A stretch of 64,000 nt of DNA, from NCBI GenBank assembly GCA_003290165.1, contig QNQO01009168.1, positions 1 through 64,000 of the forward strand, in the 5' to 3' direction. The stretch comes from Berberis thunbergii (taxonomy: Eukaryota > Streptophyta > Magnoliopsida > Ranunculales > Berberidaceae). Both the position numbers and the translations under genes were made by a program. Shown piece after piece: positions 45,696-55,901 of this stretch. A model generated the notes under the pieces. It saw nothing but the letters and a program-made list of their open reading frames with translations. It was not told where the DNA came from and did not search any database. Positions within the stretch are counted from its first letter, which is position 1. Every line of letters starts with the position of its first letter.

Positions 45696-46608
45696 CACGT
45701 GCGTTGCACGTGAAGGTGTGGAGAATTAGGTCGATTTCAGGCGGCTGAAATTTTGCGAAATTTTTTTTCTTCCCGCGCGTTCCCGCTGCATCTCCCCCTT
45801 TTCTCAACCCTTTGCTTCTCCATCTCCCGCTCCATCTCCCCCTTTTCAACCCTTTGTGAAAAAACCCTAACCTTTCACGTGATTCTATCAAGAAGTCCTC
45901 ACAAATGGAAGACAGAAAAAATAGGGATTTAGAAGTTATTTGCAGATGCAGAAGGATACTTAAAGAGAGAGAATGAGGCTACTAAAGGAGGGTCGATTTG
46001 GGGTTGATTCAGGGTATGATTCGAGGTTGATTCAAGGTTGTTTTAGGGTCTGATTTAGGTTTGTTTCAGGGTTTGATTTGGGGTTGATTCAGGATCTGAT
46101 TCGGGGTTGATTTATGGGTCTGATTCAGGGCTTATTCTGGTTTGTTTGATGGTTGTTTCAGAGCGTGATTCAGGGTTGTTTTAGGGCGTGAAAAATGATG
46201 TTTCGAAGGGGTATTGAAGGGTTGTTCCAGGGGGTTTTCAAGGGTTGTAACAGGATTTTTAAGGAGCTGTTGCATGCAGTTTAAGGGGATGTTGCAGGGG
46301 GTGTGAAGGAGCACTTCCAGGGGCATGAAAAGAGTAGATGCTGCTTGTTGCGTTCCTGTGTTACAGAGGAGGAAAGAAGTCAGATTACTTTTTTCATGCT
46401 CTGTAAGATTTTATTGTTTTTGGAGGAGATTAATATGAATTTAATATCTGGCTAAACCCTCCAACTAATGTTGAGGAAGAAGCCATTGTTATAGAATCCA
46501 TTAAATAAATTGTTGCTAAAAAAAAAAAAAAACCCTAAAATTTCAAGGAGAGGGAAACAGAGAAGGAGAAGGAGAAGGAAAGAGAGAGGGAGAAGTCGAG
46601 CAACCCAA
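45696..46608 (+). other. CACTA interior: unidentified sequence and minisatellite
   Basis: 45696-45990 is unrecognised, with a possible 5' leader ('ctccccctttt' repeated). 46000-46320 is a degenerate minisatellite of words such as 'gggttgattcagggtctgat'. 46515-46605 is a GA-rich stretch with 'aaaccctaaa', possibly the leader of a captured gene. Confidence 0.5.
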
Positions 46609-46707
46609 GCAGTGTCTGTGTTTGTACAAGCAACAAAACGCGATGGGGTTTGGCCATCTAGCCATTCGAGCTTCGAGATCCTCCTCCTCCTTCGCAGCCT
46701 TCAATCG
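46609..46707 (+). pseudogene. NDUFS1: Captured NDUFS1 start (99 bp)
   Basis: This matches the leader and first 22 codons of the NDUFS1 copies in this window (6290-6390, 29456-29554 and 56996-57094). It starts at 'gcagtgtctgtg', includes the ATG and 'MGFGHLAIRASRSSSSFAAF', and stops sharply after 'ttcaatcg'. The near-identity points to recent capture from NDUFS1 or one of its copies. Confidence 0.92.
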
Positions 46708-46839
46708 AGGAGTTTCTCTTCATCTTCCAATCACCATTGGGTTTGGCCATCTCTAAACTTTTTCCTTCAATTTAGGTTTTTATTCGTCAACTATGATTTC
46801 CTTTCTTGTTATTGATTTGAGCCATCTTTTAATTCAATT

Positions 46840-46888
46840 TTTTATTTTATTTTATTTTATTTTATTTTATTTTATTTTATTTTATTTT
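46840..46888. repeat. (TTTTA)n microsatellite
   Basis: About ten units of 'tttta' lie in the intron-like sequence before the COX6A exon. Confidence 0.9.
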
Positions 46889-46923
46889 TTCAACTGTGAA
46901 ATGATGGAATTGGTTTTGATCAG

Positions 46924-47195
46924 ATGAGACGGCGAAATGGGAAAAGATAACATATCTGGGAATCGGTTCTTGCACCATCTTGGCATTCTACAATTTGTCC
47001 AAGGGTCATCCCCACTTTGAAGAGCCTCCGGTAAGTCTTTTACTAATTATTTTCAATTGTATGACTGTGTTTCTTATTTTGGAAATGTAGCTAGCTCGTC
47101 TCTTTAACTTTGTATATTAATCATGACGTCGTCCGTTTGATGAATCTTGCAGGCATACCCTTATTTGCACATCAGGAACAAGGAGTTCCCCTGGG
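46924..47195 (+). pseudogene. COX6A: Captured COX6A exons
   Basis: Cytochrome c oxidase subunit 6a is a small inner-membrane subunit of respiratory complex IV. Exon 46924-47030 reads 'ETAKWEKITYLGIGSCTILA' then 'FYNLSKGHPHFEEPP', the membrane helix and loop. Exon 47153-47195 reads 'AYPYLHIRNKEFPWG', the family hallmark. GT-AG borders are intact. The presequence exon and the C-terminal exon are missing. A 46-bp (TTTTA)n repeat precedes it. Confidence 0.93.
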
Positions 47196-48311
47196 GTAAG
47201 TTTAGATTTCTATATATATATATTTTTTAATGTTTTAAGCTCATTGAAAATTGAAAACTTTTCATCTATTAAGCTTAATATTGTAATGGCCTACTGAGAA
47301 TAAAATCTATTGAATTTGGGTACATGGTTGGTGCACTAAGTAGTATGATATGATAGAATTTTAAGTTAGATATCCAAAGTTTTGTGCTCCCAATTCTGCA
47401 TGAATTCCTTCATTTCAATAATCTTGTGAATAAAGCACCATTTCATGCTTTCATATTTTTTTTCTTTTCTTTAATATTACTTGTCCCCCATCTTCCCATA
47501 GATCGTCGAAGTACCTCCAAAACAAATTAAGTGAAAGATTATATAAAGTTAATATTTGCGGTTTGTTTGACCCAGTGTCATCATTATCACCTGTGTAACA
47601 ATGATATGCGTAGTCGGCTACACCTACATGTGTCCTTGTTGGACTCGTGTATGAATGTCAAAAACATCAACACTCAGAATTCTCACTACTTGGGATCCAT
47701 GCAAATGGAGTGCATAGTTTTCAAATGTACGATCATTCTACTATTTATATTGGAATTGAAAAGGCACCCCAGGTCTTCTTCTTCTCCTTCTCTATTACCC
47801 CTTTCTCTGTCTCTCTATTGCTTGGTTTGGTTTGGGTTCCATTTCTCTGTAAGTCGCAAATTGGGTGATTTGATCGAATGGGTTAATTGGAATGTTGGAA
47901 GAGATGCAAACCCAGTGCTGGAAAGAAGGTTAGATCTTCTCTATTTATTTATTTTCAAGTTTTAATTTTTTTAGGACTATTTGGGTATAATATTTTTGTT
48001 CTAATTGTTGTTCTTTGTTTCAGATTTTGGAGAAGTTGTTGAAGAGGGGTGGAAAGCTTAAAGGTTTTGTCCTTGTCTCTCTCTCTCTTGTTCTTTCTCC
48101 ACTGAATGTTTGTTTTCATGCTTTGTGCATTGCTTTTTGTTTAAAATTAGAATTTGGGTATATTTCAATTTGTAAAATTGATCAATCTGTACCCTTGGTT
48201 TTTTGGGGTTCTGTTTAGTTGTTAAAGCTTAATGGGTTTTTTTTTTTTTTTTTTTTTTTTTTTGTATGAAAGTGATTTGATCTTGTTTGGGTTGTTTGTT
48301 TTTGTGATTAG
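47196..48311 (+). other. CACTA interior: introns and unidentified exon-like pieces
   Basis: Exon-like stretches at about 47860-47928 ('EWVNWNVGRDANPVLER' in one frame) and 48024-48060 ('ILEKLLKRGGKLK' or, in another frame, 'DFGEVVEEGGKLK') have splice-like borders, but I cannot assign a gene. A segment from 'attgaaaaggcaccccaggt' on (47755-47808) is a duplicate of 48401-48452, the end of the next exon plus its intron. A poly-T tract is at 48237-48263. Confidence 0.5.
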
Positions 48312-48416
48312 AAGACCAAGCCATTCTCCCTCATTCGCCAAGTCTATGATGATATTGCTGGGCATCGATGTTTTGGCGAAAACTATGTGCAGGAGTTAAT
48401 TGAAAAGGCACCCCAG
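48312..48416 (+). pseudogene. Captured PLP homeostasis protein (YggS/PROSC) exon
   Basis: One 35-codon exon reads 'KTKPFSLIRQVYDDIAGHRC' and then 'FGENYVQELIEKAPQ'. This is a signature of the pyridoxal-phosphate homeostasis protein, a single-domain TIM barrel that binds PLP. AG and GT borders are present. An extra 'DI' in 'YDDIAGHRCFG' may be a small insertion. The lysine that holds PLP lies in the preceding residues and is not fully covered. Confidence 0.9.
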
Positions 48417-48479
48417 GTCTTCTTCTTCTCCTTCTCTATTACCCCTTTCTCTTGTCTAAAACCAAATGCATGGTTTCAT

Positions 48480-50070
48480 TGATTTTATTAGGGTCAAGGT
48501 TCATTCCCATAATTCTTCATCATCTTCAAATGGTCGAATCATGTTAGCATGATAAAGTAGAAATAGATCTTCATCCCACTCACATAAAGCCCTTCATTTT
48601 TATTTGTTACTTATATCAATAGGACACATGTTAGCATGATAGAGTAGCATCGATACAATTGGAATATATTAAATGGTTGAGGATCCGCATGTACTTCCTC
48701 AATATTTTTTCTCCTTTCTTATCAGAACTAAAAATTTTCAATGCATAGAGTACAAAATACATATATTAGCATGAATCCAATCTCTGCCTAATAAAGTTAT
48801 AAAATTAAGTGCACCATCTATGACAAAGAATGTTTTCTCTGAATGGTTTACTCCTAACTATTATTTCTAATGGCACAATTTTTTTGGCCATCGTTTTATC
48901 TTTCCAATAATCCAGAGATAGTAATCCTGGTTGTCACTAACTCAACATCTTGTTTATTTATTTTCTTCGAAGTATTAGTAATAATGACTGATGCATCATT
49001 GTCTACTAATGCCATGTTTTAAAAGTTTTCCATTAAACCCTTTGATAAATAGTGGTTTTACATTTAACCATTTCTTGAGTTGGTTCTTCATAAGTATAAG
49101 GCAAGTTGGCAGAAGTTGAATAAAACTGTGGAGTAGTCACCTCTTCACTCTCATTCAATCAAATCTCTAAATAATCTGAACCAGCAGGAATGTTCTCCAT
49201 TTCCTTAATTCTCCTTTGCAGCAAATGTCTAGCTAATGTGGTAGCCATGCTTTTCCAAGTCAATGAGCATATCTAGCAACAAATCATTTTGTAAACCTGT
49301 GTTGACATCTTCCTTTATTTTTCCAAGTTCCATGTACTCCTCCATGTCATCTCTAATAAACCTCGGATTTGGTTTATTAGAAACAGTTTGCACATAAAGT
49401 ATTTTTTTTTTTTATATTCCTCTTGTAAGTCCATGTCAGTGCTGAACTGGGAGTAGGAGATTTCAACTCAGTGACACTCCATTTTGTTTAGGCTTCACAA
49501 ACTTGTGTTTATCCTTAATAGATAATGCTTGCTTGCTTTGGACTATCATTGGATCCTGCAAAATAAATCAGTCAGGTACACCAGTATTAATCCTTTGGGT
49601 GGATGTTTTGTAGTTCCAGGCCTGTTTATTAAGGTTTTTTGCCTTTGATTTTGCTCTAATTTGACTTCATGCAATCTAGGCCAGCAATGAAGCCCATGCT
49701 CAGTCTTTCAAAAATAGGTTTGTTGAACTTAGTTTCCCTAGGTAGGACTAATTGTGGTTCATTAACTTTCATTTTCTTGTGACTTTCTTCACCTGGGAAT
49801 TCACTGCCACAAGCTACACATTAGTGTTGAACACAAATGTTGGTTCCTTTAAATACTCCCTTGTTGGACTCGTGATTTACATTACCAAGATTCACACGCA
49901 TTTCATTGGCCGTTTGGAATGTATCCTTGACAATTCCCATTGTTGAGTCTGAAAACTTGAGTTTTTCCTTTTTTCAGCAACTCTTGAATTTTGTTTCTAG
50001 AATCAAAACATTCATTTGCAGTGTGAGACCAGGAATCATATCATATCATACACACAGTCACTGACACCCA
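48480..50070 (-). pseudogene. Gypsy gag scrap inside the CACTA element, minus strand
   Basis: The minus strand near 49960-50040 reads 'YDSWSHTANECFDSRNKIQE' then 'LLKKGK', resembling the zinc-knuckle and linker of a Ty3/gypsy gag ('HTTNECFQLR'-type). Upstream pieces look like degenerate gag, with frames heavily broken. I see no LTR. The extent is uncertain; only the 49960-50040 part is well supported. Confidence 0.55.
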
Positions 50071-50467
50071 TAATTGGTATGATAGGCTGGTGGTCAAATT
50101 TGATTCATATTGGTATATGTATGTCATATTTGATTCAAGTTTAGCACTAACTATAGATATGTAATTGCTACATGCATGTTGTTCTGGTTCTCATTTTCCT
50201 CCCTTGTCTTTGCACACAGTTAAGCAACTTCCCATCTATCTATTTAAACATTTATGCCATTTGACATGTTTTTGAGAGTTTACATATTTGCATTGTAATA
50301 GAAATCTTTCCACCTCAATGTTTACCAATATAAATGATCATATCTTTCCACCATTTGACCTATACACCATATTTTGGATTCGAAAGCAAATTTTCTTGTA
50401 AATTAAATTTTATTTTACTTCTTTTCTTTATTTTTATTTTACCATTTGACCTAATGCTGCACTTTCC
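50071..50467. other. CACTA interior: intron-like A/T-rich sequence
   Basis: No coding signal beyond chance open frames. It ends with 'tttccag' before an exon-like stretch. Confidence 0.35.
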
Positions 50468-50635
50468 AGAGTGCTCAAGGATTTTGAAGAGCATCCTATG
50501 GTTAGATCTTCATGCTCTTGATGCATGCAGCTGTACTGTGGAGTTGCTGCAGGCTTGCACGCTGTCTCTTTGGACAGATTTGTGGGGCTTCTTGTATTAT
50601 GTAGCACCTGGAATATTCAGGACAGCAGGAACGTT
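50468..50635 (+). pseudogene. Unidentified captured exon-like fragment
   Basis: One frame reads 'VLKDFEEHPMVRSS' and, after a stop, 'QLYCGVAAGLHAVSLDRFVG' then 'LLVLCSTWNIQDSRN'. Another frame is open across 143 codons (50334-50765). I cannot assign a family. AG and GT-like borders and the codon-like composition suggest a real captured exon. Confidence 0.45.
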
Positions 50636-50695
50636 AAGTCCTTCTTCTTTTCTAATTTTCCCTGTCTTGATTTGTATATTTTATTTCTTATGCAG

Positions 50696-50803
50696 TCCCA
50701 TATTCGCGTACTTGAATCAACTCCAGAAAATAAGTCTTTACTTCTCTTGGGACTTGAATATTTGATTGGTATCTCATATGTTGACGATACCGAGGTTTTC
50801 AAG
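50696..50803 (+). pseudogene. XPO1: Captured exportin-1 (XPO1/CRM1) exon
   Basis: A 36-codon exon with AG/GT borders reads 'SHIRVLESTPENKSLLLLGL' then 'EYLIGISYVDDTEVFK', a conserved HEAT-repeat segment of the nuclear export receptor CRM1. Only this exon is recognised; the remaining about 1000 residues are absent. Confidence 0.9.
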
Positions 50804-51441
50804 GTGATTATTCATATTCTTTCCTTGCTGCTTCTTGTTCTACTTTGGAAATTGTTACAAAGTAAAATTTATCTACTTTTATCTGATACACAGGTATGAA
50901 CCAATTCCATTTCCGAAATTTATCTACGTTTATCTGATTTTGGGATGATACAGTAACATGAACCGACTTTTCTTTTTCCTTAGGTATGTGTTTGGAACAC
51001 CATAGATCAGCAACAGTGGTGGAAAGAGTGCAGTGCCTCATTGCCTACTCCCACTAGCCACTAGGCGAGACTCAGCTCCACCTGCGGGGATTTATTATTA
51101 TTATTATCATTGTTGTTTCTGTCATTACTTGAGTTTTGGCAATAAAAATGATTTTTACACAACCATACACTTGATCACTCTAATGTGTTATCATTTGAGT
51201 TTCAACTGTTTTTGTTAGTATTATACCATTGACTTGATAAAGTTCAGTATGAAAGTTTTTGTTTCAGTGCATTGGAAGACAATGTCTTTCTGCACTTTGT
51301 CATCTTGTTGAATGGGATCAAAGATAGTTGGACTTGTCAATTGCTAACCTGCACATTATTAGTGATGTTACCTGAGTTTGTTTTTGGTCTATTTATAGAT
51401 TACCTTGAGTCTAACCATGTGCATGATCTGGTATTGAACAG
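50804..51441 (+). other. CACTA interior: introns, no assigned gene
   Basis: A possible exon near 50985-51050 ('VCVWNTIDQQQWWKE') has an AG before it but is not assigned. The rest is A/T-rich. Confidence 0.4.
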
Positions 51442-51990
51442 GGTTCCAAGACTAACAAGTGGAAATTGATTGTCAGAAATCTCCCTTTCAAGGTTATTGA
51501 TTAAAGCTTCTGTTAGTTCACTTACCTTTCCTCTTCTTGTTATAAGCCTCCTTAAAAATATTTCCAACTATAATGCAGGCTGGAGTTAATGAGATCAAAG
51601 ATATGTTTTCGTCAGTGGGTTTTGTGTGGGATGTTTTTATTCCAAAAAGTTTGAGACAGGGTATATGTCAAAGACCTCTGACTGCTTTCTTCTTTAAAAC
51701 ATGGTTGGCTAATGTCTAAATGTAGTTTCTTTATCCTTTTGCTTTGCAGATTATCTAAGGGTTTTGCATTTGTTAAATTCACGTCCAAGCAGGATGCAGA
51801 AAATGTATAATCTGTAACCCACAAACTTTATTCACACTAGTGAATCACTGTTATCTTTTTTCATTCTGTTAATATTCTATTTCAGGCCATCCAAAAGGTT
51901 AATGGACGGATATTTCATAAAAGAACCGTTGCTGTTGATTGGGCAGTTTCGAAAAAGTTATATACGGCTGGTACAAATGCTAACAAAAAC
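51442..51990 (+). pseudogene. Captured RBM28-like RNA-binding protein exons
   Basis: Four consecutive exons encode one RNA recognition motif. 51442-51492 'KWKLIVRNLPFK' (RNP2 region); 51579-about 51660 'AGVNEIKDMFSSVGFVWDVF'; 51750-51804 'LSKGFAFVKFTSKQDAEN' (RNP1 KGFAFVKF); 51886-about 51980 'AIQKVNGRIFHKRTVAVDWA'. This layout and the 'AVDWA.SKK.Y' tail fit RBM28/Nop4-like nucleolar proteins that act in 60S ribosome assembly. The join of exons 2 and 3 is one base out of frame, so the copy is not simply translatable. Confidence 0.88.
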
Positions 51991-52974
51991 TTGATCACTC
52001 TAATGCCTTTTTGTTTTTTTTTCCTGAAGTATGAAAGTTTGGAGTTGAATATTTCATTACCCCTTTTTTGTTTTTTTTTGTTTTCGTTGTATATGCTTCT
52101 GTTTTAACTCAGCAAATGATGTTGCACACAAGAATTTGTTTGGAAAGTTTACATTGACGTATGTCGGCATATAATATTGAATTAATGTCAAGTTAGTTTC
52201 TTGGCCTCAAAATAATCAGATGTGGCATATTTTGCAATGAAACTTTCTTTGAACCTTGCACTTGAGTCGTATCAATAATTTTGCAATGAAGTCATCTAGG
52301 ATTGTGATTCCGTTAAAGTTCAGTATCACTTTCCTCAATCAGTTCACATAAATGTTCGTTGTTATAACTTATGATCCTTGTTGATCTGATCAGGATTTTT
52401 CATAACTTGCGATTACTTTTCTAAGTGTAAAATATGTGTTACACAACTTTCTTCTAGTTTAGGTAGAATTAAAGTTGGTAGACTTGTTTAGTTACAACTT
52501 TTTTTGTTTTCATACGTTTCTGGTAATGTTGAAATGGGATAAGTATATGACAAAAGAATTGATACAACTGTATAAAATGGATAAGGTTGTGCTTGTTAGG
52601 GTTTGTAACCCTTGTCCCTTGTTGTGACCAATGCCTACCTGAAGGATTTTTATATGTCAATTGATTTTATCTTTGTAAAAGAATCAATTTCAGCTGAATC
52701 ATGCTAGGTTAACAAAACATTTTGCGATGCCATTTTTTTTTTTTGATTCTCGCTTTCAAAGATGTGCCCTTTGTCCACAGTTTTGCTGATTCTAAGGTTC
52801 CTTGTAAAACCTTGTGATGTAGTTACTGATAGATCGAGGATTGCAGATTTCAGTGATGCATATTGGAGAAACTTCTAGCACAGTGAGAAAGTTGACAAAC
52901 GTTGTTTATAAAGGATTGTTGGATAAGTGAGGATTGCAGATTTCAGTGATGCACATCTCTTGGTCAGATTTCAG
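51991..52974. other. CACTA interior: A/T-rich, no gene
   Basis: No exon is recognised. 'attgcagatttcagtgatgca' occurs twice (52842 and 52933), a local duplication just before the kinesin exon. Confidence 0.4.
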
Positions 52975-53132
52975 AAAGCGCAAAGATCAATCAATCGCTA
53001 TTTGCATTGTCAAATGTAATCTATGCTCTCAATAACAATCAACCACGAGTGCCTTATCGAGAAAGCAAATTGACTCGGATATTGCAAGATTCTCTTGGAG
53101 GAAACAGTCATGCTCTGATGATTGCTTGTTTG
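52975..53132 (+). pseudogene. Captured kinesin motor exon (KIN-10-like)
   Basis: The exon reads '[20 protein letters not shown]' then '[20 protein letters not shown]' and '[11 protein letters not shown]', the switch II helix and the '[15 protein letters not shown]' signature of kinesin motors. AG and GT borders are present. The ALNNN.PRVPYR variant resembles plant KIN-10/KIF22-type kinesins. The ATP-binding P-loop and the rest are missing. Confidence 0.9.
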
Positions 53133-53626
53133 GTACGAGTTTATAATCATTCTTTTTAACTATCACTGTACATTTATTTAGTTATTTTCCATGGAAAAAA
53201 AAGTCAAACACACCCTTAAAAGGGTCTTATTTTGAAATCATTTGTTGGGGTTATTTTGGAGTGAACGAAGAGGAACAGAGTCTATTTGCAAAGAACAAGT
53301 CTATTTGCAAAGACATACCTTCCATCCAAACAGAGTCTGTTTTGAAAGTATACAGCTGCTCTGTTTTTTTATTCCAGAACTGGAAGAAGAAGAAGTGAGC
53401 TTCATTGCTCTCTCTCTGTTTTTCGTTTCGAAGAAGCAATCACACTGATCAGAGATTTACTCTCATCTGCTCTGTTTCTCTGTTTTTCAGGTTCAAAAAG
53501 GTATGTCATTGGATGACTTTCTGATATTTGCAAAGAACAAGTCTATTTGCAAGGTATGTCTTTGTTTCCATTTTCTTTCCCAGTTATGGTAAATATGATT
53601 CTAAACTGCAATTCTATACTTTGCAG
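53133..53626 (+). other. CACTA interior: intron and duplicated segment
   Basis: The phrase 'tttgcaaagaacaagtctat' occurs at 53286 and 53528, so a segment has been duplicated. A possible small exon 'VQKGMSLDDFLIFAKNKSIC' (53490-53555) is not assigned. Confidence 0.45.
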
Positions 53627-53760
53627 ATCACTATCTCCTGTTCGATTTTCCTGGCCAAGTTGAACTGTTTTTCCTTCACTCAAATGCCAAGAGCGTTATC
53701 AGTAAACTCATAAAGAATGCCGGAGCAGCAGGATTTTGTTTTGGTGCTGGAAACCAATAA
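53627..53760 (+). pseudogene. Captured GPN-loop GTPase exon with new end
   Basis: This reads 'DHYLLFDFPGQVELFFLHSN' then 'AKSVISKLIK', the switch region (DFPGQ.E) of GPN-loop GTPases of GPN2 type, which help to assemble RNA polymerase II. After 'LIK' the frame runs into 'NAGAAGFCFGAGNQ' and a stop at 53760, unlike the family. This suggests a junction with other sequence. The P-loop exon is missing. Confidence 0.9.
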
Positions 53761-54034
53761 ATACGGTTTCAGTTGAAGCTGCTCGATGTTTACTGTTTAT
53801 GCTTCTACATTTTTTCCTTTTTTTTTACAAATTGTATCGCTGATGAGCAAACACAGCGAAGACAATGGGTCTTACAAAACCAAGTTTAGTATGGAAAAAG
53901 ATCTTTAGGTTGGATCTAGCAATATTTGAATTACATTACTTTGCCTCCATTATTTGATAGATTTTGACTCAACAACTCAAAGTCATTTGATAGCAAAAAA
54001 AAAAAAAAATTAAAAAAATTAAAAATAAAAATTT
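53761..54034. other. CACTA interior: A/T-rich 3' part
   Basis: No gene is recognisable. It includes poly-A near 53996-54025. Confidence 0.4.
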
Positions 54035-54420
54035 TTGCCACGGTTTTAAACCGTGGCTAACTATTGCAACGGCTAAAAACCGTGGCTACCTTGCCACGGC
54101 TTAAAACCGTGGCTATGATTAGCCACGGCTTAAAACCGTTGCTACTTAATTAGACACGGTTTAAAACCGTTGCTAGTGCTTTATCACGGCTTAAAACCGT
54201 GGCTATTTTTGCTACGGCTAAAAACCGTTGCTATGCTTATTGCCACGGTTTAAAACCGTGGCTAAATGTTGAAAATCATCGCCCCTGTTCAAGCATAAAA
54301 CCGTTGCTAAAATTTAGCAACGGTTTTTAAGCCGTTACAAAGAATTTCGCGACGCTTCTGTAGCCCACGGCTCTTAGCCGTGGCAATGGGTTACGCCCAC
54401 GGTATAGAACCGTTGCTAAT
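54035..54420. repeat. CACTA right subterminal repeats
   Basis: At least fourteen inverted or direct copies of 'gccacggtttaaaaccgtgg'-type words, often each palindromic in itself. They are denser than on the left side. Near the end the words change to 'cccacggctcttagccgtgg'. Confidence 0.88.
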
Positions 54421-55901
54421 GGGGGTTTTTGGTGTAGTGTTTCTTTTAAACATTAACAATTTATCTCAAGCAATTGAACTTTCACCAAGCATTAAGTGTC
54501 TTTTTAGGGCACACTTAATCAAAGTTCAAGTTTAAAACTTTTTAGCATATGCTTTGAATATTAATCAAAGGTAAATCTAACTACCAAACATATCAATTTT
54601 TAATTGAACATGAAAGGTGAAAGCAATTAATCAATATTCAGAATAAATTGTTGTTGAACAATAAAACCTTAATTCAGTAAAATAAATTTAAAATAATTCA
54701 AACCCAAGTAGTTTATCACAAGCTTGAGATGGTGGCACTCAGCAAATCAGCAGGTGGATGTGCACGAATCCCGAAGAAATGACCCAAAACCCGCTCTGTG
54801 GTGGTACAGAGCAAATTCGGGGTGGAAATAGCCAAAAACTGAATTAACTAAATCCCGCCCTCGCTACAGTGCTGCTACAGTAGCAGCGAGGTCCGGTCTT
54901 CTTCTCCAGCGAGACGGCGGCTCTCGCGGCCTTGTTCTCGCTCCTCGCGGCCTCCCTCGTCCTCGAATTGATGCTAGTACCTGCAAAAGACTAGAAAACC
55001 ATGAAAAACCATGAAAAACAGCAAACAAAATAGAGAGAAACAGGGAGGAAACTCCCTATTTTTGCTTCCTGTCGCGACTGTTCCCGCGGAGTTCCTTCGT
55101 TCCTCGCGGCCTCCCTCGTCCTCAGAGTGATCCTAGAACCTGCAAAGATGAAAGAAGTGAAGAAAGACCAAATAAACAGAGCAAATTCGGGAGAGGAAAC
55201 TCCCTGTTTTCGCTCCGTTTCCGCTCGGTTGCGAGCTCTGTCGCGGCTGTTCCCGCGGCCTGTTGTGGTGGTTGGACTCGTGCGGAGGTGGTGATGAAGG
55301 TGATGGATGATGTGGGTTGAAGGACGGTGAAGATTCGGGTGTGAAACAGGACTGTCACGTCCCTGTTTCACGGTGGTGGCGGTTGTGGGTCTGTTGCGGG
55401 GTGGCTGATCGTGGTGGAGGCGGAGCTTAGTGGTGGCGAGGTGATGATGCTGGGTGGTCTGAACAGAGAATGAGTGAGAGATGGATAGGTGGTGTTTTGT
55501 GATGAGAATCACCTTGAGAGGAGGAAGAGGTTTTGATCTTCAATTCTAATCTTTTCCCTTCTCTTCCTCCTCCTCCTTTCTTACCCTATCGTATTCTATT
55601 ATAGAGAATAATTAATGAGGGTAGGAGAAGGATTAGGTTTGGATTTGGTTTTAGGGTATGAATTAGGTTTTGGGTTTTAGGGTATGAATTAGGTTTAGGT
55701 TTAGGTTTTGTGATTGCTTTATATCACCATTGGAATCGACTAATTGTCGTTCCTTAACTTGCCGCTTTAATCTGATTTCGTCGTTTACGCTCAAATTCCT
55801 CTAAAAATATGAAAACAAAATAATTACTATAAATATAATAATCGAAACACTAACATGTATAAATTAAGAGGTATATTATGTAATAATTATGTGACTATCA
55901 T

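Larger units (their letters stand above)
45483..54439 (+). mobile_element. Pack-CACTA element carrying many host gene fragments
   Basis: Ends: left 'cactacaccaaaaggg', right (inverted) 'cactacaccaaaaacccc'; 13 bp identical, and 'attagc' agrees again at positions 20-25. A 3-bp target duplication 'ttt' (45480-45482 and 54440-54442) fits CACTA. Subterminal zones on both sides are packed with complementary 'ccacggcttaaaaccgtggc' units. Length 8957 bp. No transposase domain is visible, so mobility would need a partner. Inside are exons and introns of at least seven plant genes, all on the plus strand, plus one retroelement scrap on the minus strand. Most are only one to four exons, with splice borders kept, so capture was from genomic DNA rather than mRNA. 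Confidence 0.93.
45084..55901 (+). repeat. R1 solo LTR, nested, with TSD TGACT
   Basis: It starts 'tgatgcgggttt' and ends 'gtgactatca' (TGAT...ATCA, the usual TG..CA inverted ends). It is flanked by the 5-bp direct repeat 'tgact' (45079-45083 and 55902-55906). Without the 8957-bp CACTA insert and its 3-bp duplication it is about 1.86 kb. No internal retrotransposon genes adjoin it, so it is a solo LTR. It includes the phrase 'gggtcgatcccacgagga' near the 5' end. The GA/CT-rich part on its right (54870-55520) gives open frames without homology. Confidence 0.85.

Noticed and set aside
50334..50899. A real 124-143 codon gene at this place
   Set aside because: The open frames run through intron-like sequence, while the XPO1 exon inside is read in one of them with proper AG/GT borders. 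It is a captured exon plus introns.
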